A DNA stretch of 64,000 bases from Rhizophagus clarus (GCA_015698045.1 BLAL01000261.1:124001-188000), one strand, 5' to 3'. Shown: positions 1 through 13,424, numbered from the stretch's first letter. Notes: a model not told the origin generated them from the sequence alone. Made by a program: numbers and translations.

Positions 1-302
1 CGGTTGAAATTAGAAATATCTTATTTAATTCATTCTAACATTATGTATTTCCATTTAACATGAATTATTCAATAAATTTTATAGCTAAACGATACTGGGA
101 AATTGTTTTGAATAAATTATGATGATACTACATAGCGCGTCAGTTGATGATTCATTTTATAATCTAAATTATACAATAATTTTTAAAATAAACAAAGTCA
201 GCTCTAACCAAAGAAAAAAAAAACAAATAAAATAAAATAGCTCACAAATTATTACATAAAATATATATATATATAACAATTAAATATAAAAATTAAATAA
301 GT
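1..302. other. AT-rich 3' flank without a gene
   Basis: No coding signal is seen. The stretch lies downstream of the minus-strand F-box gene and contains an A-run near 212-222 and a short TA microsatellite near 263-274. It probably holds the 3' UTR and polyadenylation region of that gene. Confidence 0.5.
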
Positions 303-1979
303 TTATTTTTTCCAATCTGCACCATACCATCCTTCCTCACCATTTTCCCAATCCCATTGTTCAATAGTACGATCTACGATCGGTTCTTCAACCCATTCTT
401 CGCCCCAATATCTCAAATTCCAAAATGTAGGATACTTTCTATCTTCTTTATAAACATAATCAACCCTTTTAATAATTGAACGTGCTTTTCTCAATCCTTC
501 ACTAGTTACTTGTGAAGGCGATGCATAGCTAACATCTAAATGATGTAAACTGTCACCTAAATATTTAGTTATAACGCAAAGGTGCCTATCACTTATTAAG
601 TAACAATCTGGCATATATAAACTTTTTAGTCTAGCTTTACAATTCTCTAACCCAGCTGCAAGGTCGTCTGCGGAGAAATGCCAGTCCGCATTAATTATTA
701 AATGTTCTAAGGAAGGTGGAAGAAGTTGAAAGAAATTTTCTAAATAACTATCGATACGAAGAATATTTCCAAAGATTTCTAACTTATTAAGATATCTACT
801 AGAACTTAATAATATTAATAAATATGGTATGTCAGGTTTTTGAATATCTAATGCCAAATCTATTAGATTTTGACAATTTTTTGTGATTAAATCAATTATT
901 GTATGAGGATTATATATATCTCTAATTTCTATTGGTCCTAAATATATTGTAGATAAAGTTGATCCCGCATTTTTTATTAAAGTCGCTAAAACATCATCCC
1001 TAACAGTAGATTTCTTAAAATTAATTTTTTTTAAACAAATTAATGAACTAGAAACAAATGGTTCCAAAACATTTTCAAGACTTATACATTCTTCGAATGT
1101 TAAAGTCTCTAATTTTTTCGATTCTGCCAAAGGTGCTAATGTGACACATTCTATAAAATCTACCTTAAAGAATTCCACATGAACTATAGAATTAATTTGA
1201 CTTTCAAGCAACGCAGAAACTATACGAGCTGGTTTGTTGCAAGTATGAACAACGAAATATTCGAGAGATTTTTGACCTTTAATAAGGTTTATTAAAAAAT
1301 CATATTGTTTCTCAGGAACGGATCTGCTTCCCGAAGTACAAACTCGGCCTGGGCTAACAAATAATGTCTTGATATTTTTGCAAATTTTAGCAGCTCCTGC
1401 GAAAATATCTGTCTTCAAAAAATCTCCAATACATATAAATTGTCGAAGTTTGGATAAACAAGTTTCAGAACCTTGATGTGAAAAGAAATTAAGATGACTA
1501 TTTGGGACCATAACCATTTCACCAGTTTCAATTGATAATTTATGAAATGCAGGTGAATGACTCATAAAAGAGTAAATTAATAATTTAGATACTAAAGCTA
1601 TTCTTTCTCGATATACTTCTCCCCATGGTTCATACCATTCAAACCATGCAGCAATCCCATTATATAAATCTAAATATGAAACTTGTCGTAAGAACGATGG
1701 ATAATCAAATGTTGGTGATATTCTTTTATCAGTAATTTCCAAAATTTCCTTTTCATCATCGGTAAGTACTTGTGGATCAAGACAATTTATATATGTTTGA
1801 ACTAATTTAGAGGAAGGAGTTCTGCGTGTCAAACGAAAAGGCTGACTCCATAGTAAAGATACAACAGTTTCACACCAAAGTCTATTAACTAAAAGACAAG
1901 AATGTAGAGTATATTTATCTTCTTCAAAATCCTTGAAAATAAGGTGTAAACAATCAGTTGTTAATAAAGGTGGAGACAT
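303..1979 (-). CDS. F-box protein with LRR-like C-terminal part
   Basis: Single-exon gene of 558 residues with a genuine ATG at 1979. The N-terminus (residues about 3-45: LLTTDCLHLIFKDF, then HSCLLVNRLWCETVVSLLW) has the F-box pattern of a Leu/Pro-rich first helix followed by L-V-N-R-x-W-C. In the family this helix binds Skp1 in an SCF ubiquitin ligase. The remaining ~500 residues hold irregular Leu-rich repeats of the form LxxLxLxxC/N (for example LETLTFEEC, LKKINFKKS, LKSLYMPDC), the likely substrate-binding surface. The C-terminus is Trp- and Glu-rich (residues about 515-555). Such proteins form a very large family in Rhizophagus-type genomes, so a specific substrate cannot be named. The reading frame is intact, unlike the related locus at 33.9-35.5 kb. 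Upstream sequence (1980-2460) is a series of T and A homopolymers. Confidence 0.85.
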   Translation of the reverse strand: MSPPLLTTDCLHLIFKDFEEDKYTLHSCLLVNRLWCETVVSLLWSQPFRLTRRTPSSKLVQTYINCLDPQVLTDDEKEILEITDKRISPTFDYPSFLRQVSYLDLYNGIAAWFEWYEPWGEVYRERIALVSKLLIYSFMSHSPAFHKLSIETGEMVMVPNSHLNFFSHQGSETCLSKLRQFICIGDFLKTDIFAGAAKICKNIKTLFVSPGRVCTSGSRSVPEKQYDFLINLIKGQKSLEYFVVHTCNKPARIVSALLESQINSIVHVEFFKVDFIECVTLAPLAESKKLETLTFEECISLENVLEPFVSSSLICLKKINFKKSTVRDDVLATLIKNAGSTLSTIYLGPIEIRDIYNPHTIIDLITKNCQNLIDLALDIQKPDIPYLLILLSSSRYLNKLEIFGNILRIDSYLENFFQLLPPSLEHLIINADWHFSADDLAAGLENCKARLKSLYMPDCYLISDRHLCVITKYLGDSLHHLDVSYASPSQVTSEGLRKARSIIKRVDYVYKEDRKYPTFWNLRYWGEEWVEEPIVDRTIEQWDWENGEEGWYGADWKK

Positions 1980-2470
1980 TTTTTTTATTAAAAAAAAAAT
2001 TTGAATTTAGATGAAAAAAAAAAATTATTTTTTTGGAAGAGTATCCAATTTAGATTTTTCTTTTTTTTTTTTATGCGGGGTATATAATTTATAATTGTGA
2101 TTATATCATATCCAATAATCTTAAGTGCATAATTTTAATTAATTTTTTTTCTTGAAATTTCACTTCTCATGATCATCATGACGAAATATTTTTAACCAAA
2201 AAAAATTTTTTTTTGTTTGTAAGAAAAAGAAAAGATTCTTTTTTTTGGTAAAAAAAGAAAAAAAAAAAAATTTTTTTTCTTACGGCAATAGCTCCTTTTT
2301 CTCCATTGTTTATCTACTTATTGTTCTTATTGTCACAAATCTCTAGTACGGAAAAATTTTTGAATCAACTATTAATATATCATGCATGAATATTATAGTT
2401 CAAAAATAGGATAAAAAAAACCTTTGTCCTCGAATTTATTCTAAAGATGGTTGGCTTATCAAATGAATAA
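1980..2470. other. Homopolymer-rich upstream region of F-box gene
   Basis: Contains T8-T11 and A8-A10 runs at about 1980-2280, the presumed promoter side of the minus-strand F-box gene. No clear binding site or ORF is visible. Confidence 0.4.
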
Positions 2471-2937
2471 TGTAACGATCCTGACCAAATTAAGAATTAA
2501 TATTCTATAAGAGGAATTAAACCAAACACAAGATTCTGATCGATTACGACAGAATTTAAATTTCTCGGCCGGGATTAATTCGGGCCTATAAATTACAAAT
2601 TAGATGCTGCGAATATTAACTGAGTCCAAATACGGTATTGATCTTTATGATCGATCTTATCGTTCATATGATAATTTTTTGGTTTTTGTTAAATATTTCT
2701 CTTTATATATTGAGTTATTATAATCATCTCCTTCCCCTTACATTTCTACTGTTTCATCTATTCGAGTAGGTTAGATGTAACAGGTCCTTCCTTTAATTCT
2801 GCAACAGAGGGTAGTCGTGCTAGACGGCCACGCCGTCTAGTTGCGGGCGTCGTTAGAAGCGACCTATCGCAATGAATTCTTTTATAGAGTTATAGGCTGT
2901 ACTGTTTAATGCCATCTTATGTGAAATAAAAGTTACA
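2471..2937. mobile_element. Fossil solo LTR of an LTR retrotransposon
   Basis: A 467-bp segment starts with TGTAACGATCC and ends with AAAGTTACA, giving the TG...CA termini and the TGTAAC/GTTACA short inverted ends typical of an LTR. Its base composition (GC-rich pockets such as CGGCCGGG and GACGGCC) differs from the surrounding AT-rich DNA. No internal coding region, primer-binding site or purine tract is evident on either side, and no clear matching 5-bp target duplication was found. It looks like an old solo LTR. The family (Ty3 or Ty1 type) cannot be told from this piece, and other LTR copies in the genome would be needed to confirm it. Confidence 0.55.
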
Positions 2938-5439
2938 ATCGGCCCCTATATGGTCACTATTTGCGGTAAAAAGGGGAATTTTCACTGTAAATTACGTATT
3001 AAACTAAATTTTATATTAAGAAAGATACTTAGATGCATCCTTATAAATGCGTATCTTTTTAAGAGCATACTTTTGCTTGGTCCTAAATTTATATGTTTTA
3101 TTTACCCCTTCCGGATAAAACCATTCGCGGTTAATTCTAATTATTTATAATACATCTTCTAAATGCATGATCCAGAAGGGATGCATTTATAAAAAGTTGC
3201 CCGTAAATATTTGCTTGTATTAAAATACATAGTTTTTAATAAATAGATTTAAGTACTCAGTGTATATCTTTGTATCTTAAGGGCTAAGCATTTAAGTATA
3301 AATAAATTAGTAGTTAGTTTTGTTAGTAACAGCACTGCAGCAGCAATATTATCAATTAGTATGATATAAATTACCATTATTGCATTGCAAACATTTAGAG
3401 GCTGATATAATTTATGCTTCTCTAAAATTGTTTTTTCACTCCATTACAAGTGATGACATTTCACAGACGACACTCCAAAACTCCAAATCAATTTGTATCA
3501 CGTGATAATCTCTTAGTTGTGGAAACGCACTGTCCTGTTCAAAAAGTTTATTTGTCACAGACTCTATTTGCCACAACTAGAGTATGACTGAGTTGATTTT
3601 GTTTATAAATGACTTCATTTATTTGTGCAACCGAGTTGCATCAACCGATCGATGGTGTATATAAACATCTAAAGATTCAGATATCTGATATTTCATTACA
3701 ACTTTCTTTTCGTTCCCGTATGATTTTCTTCTCGCTTGAATGCCGTGTCAAATGTTCATATAGCGAAACCTATTGTTCGAAAAACATGTAGAATTTTGGA
3801 GGATCCTTCACTTAAAGAATTTCTTGAAGTTCCGAACACGATTTGAAAGACGAAATGATGGGACATATCTGATGCAAAAATGAAATAAAGATATAAGAAA
3901 TACATTCTGACGAATATCTGACGCCGGGCAGAAGATGATCGTAGCGGAAAGACTGCTTATTCGTCCGGAAAATTTTGAAAACAACAATATAATCAAGATA
4001 TATGCCAGTTGTAAGTAAATTATTTTATTGTTGAATTGTTTTTATTTTTTATGATTCTAGTTCTTATTATTTGATATGTACAATATTTACAGAAGTAAGT
4101 AAAAGTTGATATCCTGGATTATACACACAGAACTTGATGTCATTATGAAGGCTTTTGAATATATTATCAAAGGACTGATACATGATTTAAGAAAATGTCA
4201 GAAATTGTTAGTGAATGGCATGAGAGATTTGTTAACACGTTATCAAACTATTATATTCTCACCAACATAGTGGGCGAAAGGATTCTCTCCTTAACCACGA
4301 ATACTTAAGAGTAAAGACTATATCAAGGGTCGAGAATATGATTTTTAGTTTAACAATTAATTAATTAATTAATTAATTTATCATATAGACACCAACAAAT
4401 CTATATTCTTGCCACATACAATAGTTAATTACTGGTTTACGCCAAGAGACCGAATTTCAATGCAATCGGAATCTCCACCGGTACATAAGATATATGCTTA
4501 TTTAACTCGACAAACAAAAGAAAAATCCAAATCCCTTCATCCTTCAGGGGAATAAAATTATCTTTCAGTCAATCAGTAAATCAACAATCAACTTGGAGCA
4601 TATCGATACACTATATGATTTTCAAGTTTGTACATACGTGCGGAATGCGCACATAGTCTATTAGTCTATTGTACAATTTCTAATCCCACACCACATATCA
4701 TAATTTCCACGCAACCTTATCGTATAGTGTGCGAATATTAGAATACGGTTTCAAAAATTATGATAGCAGCTATAATTTATACAAAAACGGATAACGCTTT
4801 GAGTTAAGGAAATGGATATTGCAAGTAATTCTTTTGTATTTTCATAATAAATTTGTAAGTTTAGTTAATTTTATTCTTATTTATTTATTTTTTATCTTTC
4901 TATAACAAAATTTTGATTAATAAATTTACATAGCACTTTGTAATATATTTTTATCTCTGTATTTTTGTGTAAGATTTAGTATTTTAGTCTCGTTGCATTG
5001 TACTTTAAAAAGTTCAACGTTTACTCTTAACATATGAAACACGGAGTGCAAAGTGTACTACTGCACCGCACATTACTTCAAGTATGAACAGCTTGAAGAT
5101 TCTTAGCGATGTCAAATTAATCAAATGTTATATCTGTCCAATGAATAAAAACATTTATAACATTGCCAATTTTTTAGACTATATCAAATATGTTGCGAAT
5201 GAATATTAGGCGCTAGATTAAATTATAATGAACTTGTTACGCTGGTGAGTTGATGGTTCACAAATTTTGTATTTTTATCATTATATAGACAAAAATAATA
5301 AGTTAATTGAGTGTGTGCAAATGAATATTTTTATTTACTGTATATACTTTATATATATGTGGATGATATTACGCAAATCAAAATCCCTTGTTATAGATTA
5401 TTTTGAATTTTCGCATATTGTTTAATTATTAATTCAATT
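2938..5439. other. 2.5-kb gene-free region
   Basis: Only short, unsupported ORFs occur here. Visible structure includes palindromic stretches such as ATGCATCC...ATGCGTATC around 3030-3060, a small imperfect inverted repeat TTAGTTGTGG...CCACAACTAG at about 3512-3580, a TCACGTGA site near 3499 and a TTAA/AATT simple repeat near 4358-4380. No gene is supported. Confidence 0.45.
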
Positions 5440-6838
5440 TTAACTTCTATCGTTAGATTTACGATTCTGAAAATAGCGAGTAATAAAGAACAAAAGGCTA
5501 ACCAGCATACCACCAATGTATCCAATTCCATCGTTTTGGAAGCCGACCAATAATCCTGCTGTTACGATCACTAAGGTATAATTTTTCTTCTTTATCTCAT
5601 CATCATCTTTATAATCACTAGTGCTCATAAAATTTCGTGCCGCAGATGATAATTCCACTCCAGAAACAAACAGCATTAAACCAAGAATTGAATTAGGGAA
5701 ATAATTTAAAAGATTAGTTAAAGTCTTTCCAAATAATATACCAATAATTAATTTAAAAAATCCAAGAACCAAAATGCTGACTTCTGATCTTGCACCAAAA
5801 CGATATTGTCCAGCCAGTCCACCTGACCCATGACAATATGGTATAGAGCCGAAAAAACATCCAATAATGTTCATAAGTCCGATGGAAACTGAAATTTTTC
5901 CAACAGTATTCAATGTGGAACGTTCCGGGAACAAATCATTAGCTAATGCTGCCAATGCGATAACAGAGTTGAGAGCTGTCAGCGGAAGTTGACCAAGAGA
6001 CGCACTAAGAAATCCGATTTTAAATTCTTCTAAAGTTGGGACAACAATTTCAGGATGATTAAATGAGACCGATGGTAATATACTGCCAGACTTAATAACT
6101 TTCACTAAGGCGATTATTAGACCAATAATGAATAGAATTAAGGCCGTCGGTACTCTTCTCGATGAATAAAATATAAATACGAATATGAACGAAAGAATAG
6201 CCCATTCATAATTATCATTCCATTTCCAGGAACTACCACCCCAACTACCATTTTTTCGAGCCAGATCAGCAGCTTTTATGATCAGCGTTATACCTGCTCC
6301 CAATTGAATACCCCTGATAATTGGAACCGGTGTCCATTTTTCGATGATCCTAATAGTTCTAGTGATGCCAAGAAAAAAAATCATTGACCCAACACCAATA
6401 CCTGCCGACATAATTTCTCCTATTGATAAATTTGCTGAGATTGCAACCGCCGCAACAGCTGTATGAAGAAATTATTAATAATTTTTTTTTTTCTCTCTTT
6501 GAAAAGGAAAAGTAATGAAATTTATTATTACCCTTCATAGGTTGAACGCACATGGGGATTCGAAACACCAAACCACTAATGATATTCCATAGGCCTCCGA
6601 ATATAAGCGATGAAGTTAAAGAAACTTGTCCAGTGATTGAAAGAGCTACCAAGATTGGAAGTAAAGTACCCAAATCTCCAAGACTGCCACTTAATTCAGA
6701 TAGAGTTGTATTCTTTTTCATATGTAATGTTCTCTCTTTAACGGACGAGCGAATATAAAGTAAAGGGTTGTGCCAAAAAGAAGGGCCATGGATCGAATTT
6801 AGTGACTCATCAATTTCGACAATTTCGTGAGATGGCAT
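5440..6838 (-). CDS. MOT1-type molybdate transporter
   Basis: Two exons, 6838-6532 and 6458-5440, joined across a 73-nt intron (GTAATA...CATACAG), give 441 residues with an ATG start. The join restores the family motif QPMK-AVAAVAISANLSIGE, which supports it strongly. Other MOT1 hallmarks are ELSGSLGDLGTLLPILVALS near the N-terminus, PLTALNSVIALAALANDLFP in the second half and HGSGGLAGQYRFGARS. In plants and algae this branch of the SulP superfamily carries molybdate at high affinity across a membrane and lacks the C-terminal STAS domain. None is present here and the length fits the family. About ten hydrophobic segments are visible. The protein would supply molybdenum for the cofactor of nitrate reductase and sulfite oxidase-type enzymes. 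Whether it sits in the plasma membrane or an internal membrane cannot be read from sequence. Confidence 0.88.
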
Positions 6839-9834
6839 GTTTTTAAAATTTTGTTAAAAAAAAAATATTTTGGTTATTTTATCACATTTTATCAAAAAAA
6901 TTTTCCATCCACCATGTCCGAGTTGTCATTGTGTTTTGAATTACGGGCTGAAAAATTTTTTTTTAAATGTAATTGGTTTATCAGTATAAACAAAATTTTG
7001 CTGGATCTATTCGGGATAAAGATAAGGTAGACCAGCTTTTCTCAATTCAATTGATAGAGAATACTGTATTCAATTTTTCTGATATGTCGATATTACATAA
7101 TCATTAAAAAGAAAGTTTATTATTTAATTGTCCGGAAAAGTTAACCGTAAATGCAATCGATCAATTAAACGCGGATCATGATTTACTGTATATGAGAAGA
7201 TAATTCAACATCAGACTTGATTATCTATAATCTATTCTATATTTATTTTTGTATGATTGATTTTCATACATAAATTGAATTACTTTTTCGTGAATATGCA
7301 GGGTTCCAGATACAATGTACAAGCAAATTTTTTAACTGTGCTACTGTACTTAATACGATTCGATAACGATAATCAAAGCTTGTCAAAAAAAATTTTTAAT
7401 TAAAAAAAAAAAAACGTAGAAACAAAAAGGTTTAATTAAAGATCGTATTGATAATGCAGATGTTGATCATTCAAAATGGAACTTAAAATGTAGTTTTTTC
7501 AAAAAACAATTTACACTGTACTGTACTAAGTAAAGTATGATTGTACTGCTGTTCTAATTTGTACTGGTGCAGACATAGCCAATATTATTGTTTTGTCACT
7601 ACAAGTAAATTCTAAGAAAAGAAAACTATTGTGCTCATACAATAAGCAGTATTATAATAATTTATATGGGAAAACGTCTGTGAGATCGCACTTAATAGTA
7701 GAATTAAATATATTCGAGATATTGCTCAAAAATTCCTCTTATACCAGCGACACAAGAAAATTCTATTTCAATTTTCAATAGAGTCATCAATCTGGGATTG
7801 ATATATTGAATTATAATAAGAGACAGGTGCGACAGAAAAAAATCTCATTTCTTCTGAAGCGTAAGTCCAAATTCTAACAAAATTATGTACAATAAATAGG
7901 AGAGTGACACGAGTGTACAAAGTAAAGTATAGTATCCGAATTTTTTTTTTTCGTTCCAGGATTCAGAGGGCGTGTACTCATCATGAAAGACAAATAATGT
8001 AAATATAAAATGAATAGGATCGAGATCGGGACGAAATGTGAAATTATTATATAAAAAAGGTTCTCAGTCTGCCAAAGAAGTTCGGAACGGTTGATTGCAC
8101 ATTCAAGGTATGTGAAATCTTTTTCAAAACTTGTGATTTATCATTTATCAGATATTCAGATATATGATAACATCTTTTACATATACAATACAGACACCGC
8201 AATCCAGTTAGATTTTTAACATTTTTAAGGTGTAGTAGATTATTGAGATATTATATTTTGTTTTGTTTATACAAACCATAATATATTCTAATTGTTTTTT
8301 GATTGACAGTATGAAATTGATTGGAGAGATTATTGTTTGGTTACTTAAAAGAGGCAACAAGTAATTTGTAGTGTAGAATCCGCAATTAAACGTCATCATA
8401 TCCCATGTAATTATTGCGAAACAGTGACATTTACACGTCTGTTTTTAGAATTATAGTACGTTTTCGTTTACAATTTTTGCGTATGTTTCTGTGACGTGAG
8501 GAGCAATGGAATCAATTTTACGAATCAAAAGATCAAATTTAACCTATAGATCTATAGAAGAATTTGTAAAGATTCTTGAGATTATCAAACAAGTAAGTAG
8601 TTTATTAATTCAATGTGTTTATGCATTCATTAAGGATGAGAGTGAATTATTATGATAGACTTGAAATATGAGAGTGGAGGCCAAAGGAAAGATAATTTGT
8701 TGGAAACTATAATTGAAAAGAATTATCTATATAATGGAAAATTAATAAGAAAATGAATTATTGAAATTACATATTTTGAAATTTATTTTATTTGTATCAT
8801 ATTATGTTATTTTGTTAATAATAAGGTCACATTAATAGCAATTCTTTATTCGATTTAATTTTGACTTTATACATCAATAGAGTTAAATTTTATCATTTGT
8901 AATTTGAGCTGTGATGAGATCTTGATGTAATTTCCCCTACAAATCATATAAATAGAGTGAAACTCGGATTGGTAATTCCTTTACGTAAATCAAATCACGA
9001 AATTCTAACAATGCATACCTAAAAGTAGTATACGGGATTCACGTAATGAATTGCTAATTGATATTTCTAAACTGTCTCCTGCATTTTAATTCAATAATAA
9101 TTTTACCCTAATTCAATATAAACCAAAAAATTTGATAAAATCGACAAGATCTTCATTTCATCGAACTATAGATGAGGAAACTATGAAATTTTTTATAATG
9201 TATTATCTGTTATGTGATCGTTTTTTGTTAAACAAAAATATGTTTTCGTTTTTAAATTCTGAGTTTGCAAATACTACACGTACTGTCACGAACATGGAAC
9301 GCCCAATGTACATAAATATTTTCGGGGATGGTTAAACTTTTGCAATGAAGTGATGCAAACTATCGTACGATTCTTCATTTTAGGACACCGGGGGCTTATT
9401 GCGTCACGAAAACAAACAGCATAAAATTTACTATTTAATTTATTAATTGTTATTTTATCTCCGATACTGCGAGCTGATGACTCTTTTTCTTTCTATCCCG
9501 ATCATGGTTAATTTTAGATAAATAATCTAAACAAAGTGTAAGCAATATTATCAAAATAACTGATAAATCATTTTATTTCTATTCAATGTGTTAACGCATT
9601 TTCTTGCTAAACATTTTAAATGTTTGATAACATATAAGCCTGAATGACAATAGTGATTTTTAGGTCATTTGATCTTGACACACATTTAGCCATGCTTGGT
9701 CATTATTACGTTTCAACCATGATTGAATATCTTCGACATCAGGTGAGACGCGTTGTACCACCGAAAATGAATGAAAAACACTAAAGAAATCTGATTAGTA
9801 AATATACATAATTGATTGGTAAGAAATTTGTTGA
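6839..9834. other. 3-kb gene-free region
   Basis: No ORF has a recognisable domain. The region has A/T homopolymers and dispersed TGTACT-type words at about 7300-7580. A partial copy of the downstream 820-bp repeat lies near 9650-9740 (GGTCATTTGATCTTGACACA). No RNA gene was recognised. Confidence 0.4.
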
Positions 9835-12800
9835 GTTAGAGTTGATCTCATCTGATTTTGGCACACATCCACAGTCCAAAAAATCGTATTTGAAAGCATC
9901 GCAGAAATCTTTGATTAATAGATACGATCTTACATGCGATGGGTACTCTACTTCAAAGGGAGGACATGGCTGCGGATTTTAAATCACGTGAATACAACAT
10001 ATGACCTTTCTTGTTTCTTGATTATATTTAAAATATAATTTCAAATGGATAAAGTTCAAATAATTAAACTCCCTCAGGTTACGTAGTTCGTTAGTATGGA
10101 TATGGACAAGATGATAGAAAAAATTTCCTAAAGGGATACACAATAATTTAGGGATACATACACATTTGAAATTTTGAGTGACAGATATCTACTCCCTACT
10201 TTATGGTGATGATAAAAAGGTTCATATCTTTCAATTCCAAAGTACAATGGATTACGCCAAATAGGAATTGGAATAAGGGAATTGAAACGCGTAATAAATG
10301 AAAGAACAAACAATCAAGTCATACAACAAAAAATAATGTAGGGGCAAAATTTGTATTGTTCTTATATGGCTAAAGATACGGAATTTACATTAAATAACCA
10401 AATCAGGATTTATTCTTTGTAAAAAAATTAGTCATATCATTTTATTCATGCATAAGAAAAATTATAAAAATAAAAATAGACAGGTCATTTATGCATGTTA
10501 TGGAATGCTAGATGAACTGATAAAGTCATAGGCTAATAATCTTATGCTTAATAAGGTCAATTACATACAAATTCATTTAGGAGTTTTAATTGGTAATAAT
10601 GGTGAAAAACTTTTTTAAAGTTCACAAAATTCCTTTTGTATAGACGGAGTTGATCTCACTTGATCTTTAACATACGTTCATAGTCCAAAAATCGGATTTG
10701 AAATCCGTAAAATCATTAATTTTGGGAAAATTACATTAACATTGATTGTATCATGGAAATCTTGATCAATGGACACTATAAATATGAAAAATGATTGCTA
10801 CTTCAAAATGTACACGGTGCGATCATAGCTGAATCATGTGAATATAACAATAATTCTGATCGGTGTAAGATTTAAATTTATTTTTAATAAAGAGTGTTTC
10901 TTGGTTATATTTCAAATGAATAAAGTTCAAAATAATGGAAGAAAAACTATTGACAATAGACGGGTAGATATCGGTCACTCACGCATGTACCCCTAAACTA
11001 TTATGTATCCTTTCCCTACTTTATGGTGATGATAAAAAGGTACAATATCTTTCAAATCCAAAGTCAATGAATTATGCTAAATAGGAATGAATTGAAACGC
11101 GTAATAAATGAAAGAAACAAACAATTAAGTCATAAAAAAAAAAATGTAGGGGCAAATTTGTATTGTCCTTATCTGAAGGCATTTATTAACCAAATCAGGA
11201 TTTTTTTTCTTTGTAAAAAAAAATTAATCATTTATGACTAAAACATTTATTTATGCATAAGAAAAATCAAAAAGAATAAAATAGACTGTCATTTATGCAT
11301 GTTATGGAATGCTAGATGAACTGATAAGGTCATAGGCTAATAATCTTATGCTTAATAAGGTCAATTACATACAAATTCATTTAGGAGTTTTAATTGGTAA
11401 TAATGGTAAAAAACTTTTTTAAAGTTCACAAAATTCTTTTGTATGGACGGCACTTGATCTTTAACATACGTTCATAGTCCAAAAATCGGAGTTGAAATCC
11501 GTAAAATCATTAATTTTAGGAAATTGCATTAACATTGGCTGCACCATGGAAATCTTGATCAATGGACACTATAAACATGAAAAATGATTGCTACTTCAAA
11601 ATGTACACGGTGCGATCGTAGCTGCGAAATTAAATCACGTGAATATAACAATAATTCTTATCGGTGATGAAGTGTGATTTTTGATTATATTTAATTTTAA
11701 AAGTTCAAAATAATTAAAATACCTCAAAACAAGTCAGGTTACGCGGTTCGTTAGTGTGGAAGAAAAACTACTGACAATAGACGAAATTTTCTAACGGGAT
11801 ACATAATAGTTTAGGGATACATGCATGAGTGACAGATATCTACTCCCTACTTTATGGTGATGATAAAAAGGTACAATATCTTTCAAATCCAAAGTCAATG
11901 AATTATGCTAAATAGGAATTGAAATAAGGGGGAGCCGAAACGCGTAACAAATGAAAGAAACAAACAATTAAGTCATAAAAAAAAAAAATGTAGGGGCAAA
12001 TTTGTATTGTTCTTATCCGAAGGCATTTATTAACCAAATCAGGATTTTTTTCTTTGTAAAAAAAAAAATTTAGTAATATATGACTAAACATTTATTCATG
12101 CATAAGAAAAATTAAAAAAAATAAAATAGATTGGTCATTTATGCATGGTACGGAATGCTAGATGAACTGATAAAGTCATAAGTTAATAATATTATGCTTA
12201 ATAAGATCAATTACATACAAATTCATTTAGGAGTTTTAATTGGTGATAATAATAGATAACTTTGTTCTCACTTGATCCCAGAATTTAAATCACGTGTATA
12301 TAACACATCCTTCGTTTTTAAGAATAATTCTGACGGATGTAAATTATTTTTAATTTAAATTTATTTTTTAATTTCTTTGATTATAAATGTGAAATATTTA
12401 AATTCCCTAAAAATAAGTAATCTACGCGGTTCGTTAATATTATACGGACAAGAAAAACTAATGATATTTTCCCAACAGGATGCATAATAATTTAGAAGTA
12501 CATATACGTACATATACATTTGAATTTTTTGGTGACCGATATCTACTTATATCACTCTTCTTCCTACTTTATGGTGATGATAAAAAGTACAATATTTTTC
12601 AAATTTAAAGGCAAAGAGTTATGCTAAATAGGAATTGAAGGAGTTGAAACGCGTAATAAAAGAAAGAACAATCAATTAAGATGTACAAAATAAAAATGTA
12701 GGGGATTGTTCTTATCTAAAGATAAGAACATTCACATTTTACCAAATCAGGGTTATTTTCTTTGTAAAAAAAAAAAAAAAAGAAATAATCAAATCATTTA

Positions 12801-12940
12801 AGTTCATGCATAAGAAAATTAAAAAAAGAAAAATAGACGGACATTTGCGCATGTTGTGGAATATTAGATAAACTGATAAAGTCATAAATTAATAATTTTA
12901 TGATTAAAAGATATAATTAGAACGAATTACCTATTGCCAA
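9835..12940. repeat. Tandem array of ~820-bp repeat, four copies
   Basis: Four head-to-tail copies are visible. The anchor word TTATGGTGATGATAAAAAG starts at 10201, 11021, 11852 and 12569, so the spacing is 820, 831 and 717 bp. Each unit carries the same ordered blocks: TGATCTCA...TTGATC, AGTCCAAAAA, AAATCACGTGAATA, GGTTACG(T/C)(A/G)GTTCGTTAGT, GATACA(C/T)AATA(A/G)TTTAGG, the anchor, GAAACGCGTAATAAATG, ACCAAATCAGG and ATGCATGTTATGGAATGCTAGATGAACTGATAAAG. Copies 2 and 3 are the most alike. Copy 4 has lost about 100 bp in its first third. No conserved reading frame runs across the copies, so it appears to be a noncoding long satellite or a tandemly duplicated transposon fragment. Confidence 0.85.
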
Positions 12941-13400
12941 GAATAATTCTATATTTAAATTAACCAAATCAGGCTTTATTTTGCCCCTTTATATGTAAGA
13001 ATAAAAGAACTTAATCTATGTTTAAAATTATTTGGGCTCTTGCATAAAAGAAATATCACTGGCTGCATTAGTAAAGTCAAGTCTGTAATAAAACGGAACA
13101 AATTATTGTATAATAAATATTATGGTAAACCAAATCTTGTTGTTATTTTACGAAAAAAATTAATCATATACACTAAAAATATGGATTCTTGCGTGAAAGA
13201 ACATTACTGATTGTATAAGATGCAAATTATTATTACTAGAATATTTGAAAGGTAAAAAAGGTTATGCTAAACTAAATTAGGAATTCTTTTGTTTTCCGTG
13301 AGAAAAATATTTAATCATATGTTCAAAATCTGCATAAAAAAAAAATATTAAACCAAATTAGGCATTCTTTTGTGAAAAACCGGATGTAATTTTGAGGTAC
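12941..13400. repeat. Degenerate short repeats trailing the 820-bp array
   Basis: The block AACCAAATCAGG(C/A)TTTATTTT followed by a run of A and TTAATCATAT recurs with decay near 12960, 13128, 13273 and 13352. Each is followed by GCATAAA(A/G)GAAATAT-like words. It matches the ACCAAATCAGG...TTTGTAAAAAAA...GCATAAGAAAA block of the upstream array, so these are probably eroded pieces of the same repeat. Confidence 0.5.
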
Positions 13401-13424
13401 TAAAAACATATTTAAATATATTCG

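Noticed and set aside
2950-3150. 66-codon plus ORF after the LTR
   Set aside because: No domain, biased AT-rich composition and no splice or promoter context.
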